Part shown: in pieces, positions 63,314 to 64,000 of the stretch
Numbering within the stretch: the first letter of the stretch is position 1
How the letters are laid out: every line of letters begins with the position of its first letter
From: Peribacillus frigoritolerans
GTDB taxonomy: Bacteria; Bacillota; Bacilli; Bacillales; DSM-1321
Reading direction: 5' to 3'
Assembly: GCF_001636405.1 (NCBI RefSeq)
Contig: NZ_KV440950.1
Location: 4,754,778-4,818,777 of the forward strand
DNA length: 64,000 bases
Made by a program: the position numbers and the translations under genes
The notes under the pieces: model-generated
Told to the model about the DNA's origin: nothing
The model's database searches: none
What the model saw: only the letters and a program-made list of their open reading frames with translations

Positions 63314-64000
63314 TTACTTCCATCCCCATTTTTGAAACACTTGATGGGATTCTTCCGTTTTAAGATAAGCAATGAATTGTTTTGCCTTTTTCTTGTTATC
63401 ACTCTTACTTGTTATGCTTATCGGGGTTCCTCTATAGAGCTTGTCTTCCTCAGGGAGCTGAACCAGGTCCGTCACATCCGCCAGACGGTAATGCCAGGAT
63501 TCATATGTAATCCAGGCGTCCAATTTTGAATTTGCCTTCCATAAATTAATAGCTTCTGCACTGGACTTCACTGAAATGTCAATATTCCTGCTAATTCCAG
63601 GAATCAATCCTTTTCTTCCAGCCAAATCTTCCCATAGCCCCAGTTGCCCGGCTCCATTAACATCCACAATCTTTACGCCCTTTTTCGTTAAATCCTCCAA
63701 GGACTGTATATTCTTTGGGTTTCCTTTTCTAACCAGGATGCCGGCTGACCGTGCATACAATTCAGTGCGGCTCTTTTCATTAATGATACCTGGATAATCA
63801 TGCATAAATTGAGTTAGCATATACTCGGACCCTCCGTAAATGATATCCGCATCCTGTTTGGCTTGATCAATCCATTTATTTTCGGGTCCCGCTGTTACTT
63901 CAACCTTTATCCCCGTTTCTTTGGTGAATTGCTCCGCCAATTCCTTGATAGGTCCAAGAGGTCCACCTGGTCCATAGACTTTTACGACGTCGTTGACAGC
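63314..64000 (-). CDS. Extracellular solute-binding protein (5' end outside window)
   Basis: 229 residues are visible and the frame continues past the right edge, so the start and any signal peptide are not seen. The open part begins 'A-V-N-D-V-V-K-V-Y-G-P-G-G-P-L-G-P' and contains 'F-T-K-E-T-G-I-K-V-E-V-T-A-G-P', 'A-D-I-I-Y-G-G-S-E-Y-M', 'Y-A-R-S-A-G-I-L-V-R-K-G-N-P' and 'A-W-I-T-Y-E-S-W-H', typical of molybdate/tungstate-like type 2 periplasmic-binding proteins. The ligand cannot be told. It lies 22 nt before the lipoprotein gene and probably belongs to the same operon as the sigma/anti-sigma pair. Confidence 0.82.
   Translation of the reverse strand, partial: AVNDVVKVYGPGGPLGPIKELAEQFTKETGIKVEVTAGPENKWIDQAKQDADIIYGGSEYMLTQFMHDYPGIINEKSRTELYARSAGILVRKGNPKNIQSLEDLTKKGVKIVDVNGAGQLGLWEDLAGRKGLIPGISRNIDISVKSSAEAINLWKANSKLDAWITYESWHYRLADVTDLVQLPEEDKLYRGTPISITSKSDNKKKAKQFIAYLKTEESHQVFQKWGWK

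Overview
The window looks like chromosome from a low-to-mid GC Gram-positive, aerobic, spore-forming Bacillaceae, closest in feel to Peribacillus/Bacillus. The basis is protein similarity recalled for NfrA1, TrmL, YhbA/QueG, YfmJ, MgtE with an M-box leader, LmrA/LmrB, a complete iol operon, HmoA and an IDEAL-domain protein. Ribosome binding sites are AGGAGG-like and TTG/GTG starts are frequent. No phage, plasmid or CRISPR module was seen. Identifications come from reading the sequence and from family knowledge; no database was searched.

1-8 kb: a Fur-controlled siderophore ABC operon (ATPase plus lipoprotein, the latter running off the left edge), then nfrA, trmL, an amidase-domain protein, queG and a B3/B4-domain protein. 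Next come tandem and dispersed Bacillaceae-type intergenic repeats and a tRNA-Gly. 8-14.7 kb: yfmJ-like oxidoreductase, mgtE behind a complete M-box riboswitch and terminator but with an apparent 1-nt frameshift, a lipoprotein hydrolase, repeats, gene debris and a small spore-type protein. 14.9-19.3 kb: SSS symporter / DUF3311 / M20 amidohydrolase operon beside an unusual regulator. 19.7-27.4 kb: a likely amine-catabolic operon (DAO oxidase, aldehyde dehydrogenase, MATE, cupin, amidohydrolase) divergent from a MerR-type regulator with a large C-terminal extension.

27.4-30.3 kb is decaying sequence: an IS6-family remnant, a frameshifted MFS gene and a broken paralogue of the 18-kb regulator ending at a dispersed repeat. 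30.3-34.3 kb: P-loop kinase, old yellow enzyme, and an lmrA-lmrB-type TetR/MFS pair with recognisable promoter and operator. 34.4-34.7 kb: a 30-codon BsrE-like type I toxin. 34.7-40.9 kb: a four-gene operon (ureohydrolase, SSS transporter, class II aldolase, D-2-hydroxyacid dehydrogenase) behind a sigma-54 promoter, divergent from its likely PAS/AAA+/Fis activator; its substrate is unknown.

41.1-56.6 kb: collagen-like gene debris, then an inositol catabolic operon in the order iolA-B-C-D-E-transporter-G-H-I-J, extended by an MFS transporter, a sugar-phosphate isomerase-like protein and a LacI regulator. Three identical 16-bp palindromes precede iolA. 57-64 kb: Fur-controlled hmoA, two small genes, an MHS-type transporter, a HAD phosphatase, a truncated sigma-54 activator, and an apparent operon of binding protein (partial), lipoprotein, ECF sigma factor and anti-sigma factor.

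The most noteworthy items are the sigma-54 catabolic operon, the type I toxin, the MerR/zinc-ribbon/methyltransferase-like fusion with its DAO operon, the regulator family with a cyclase-like core, and the triple palindrome array in front of iol.
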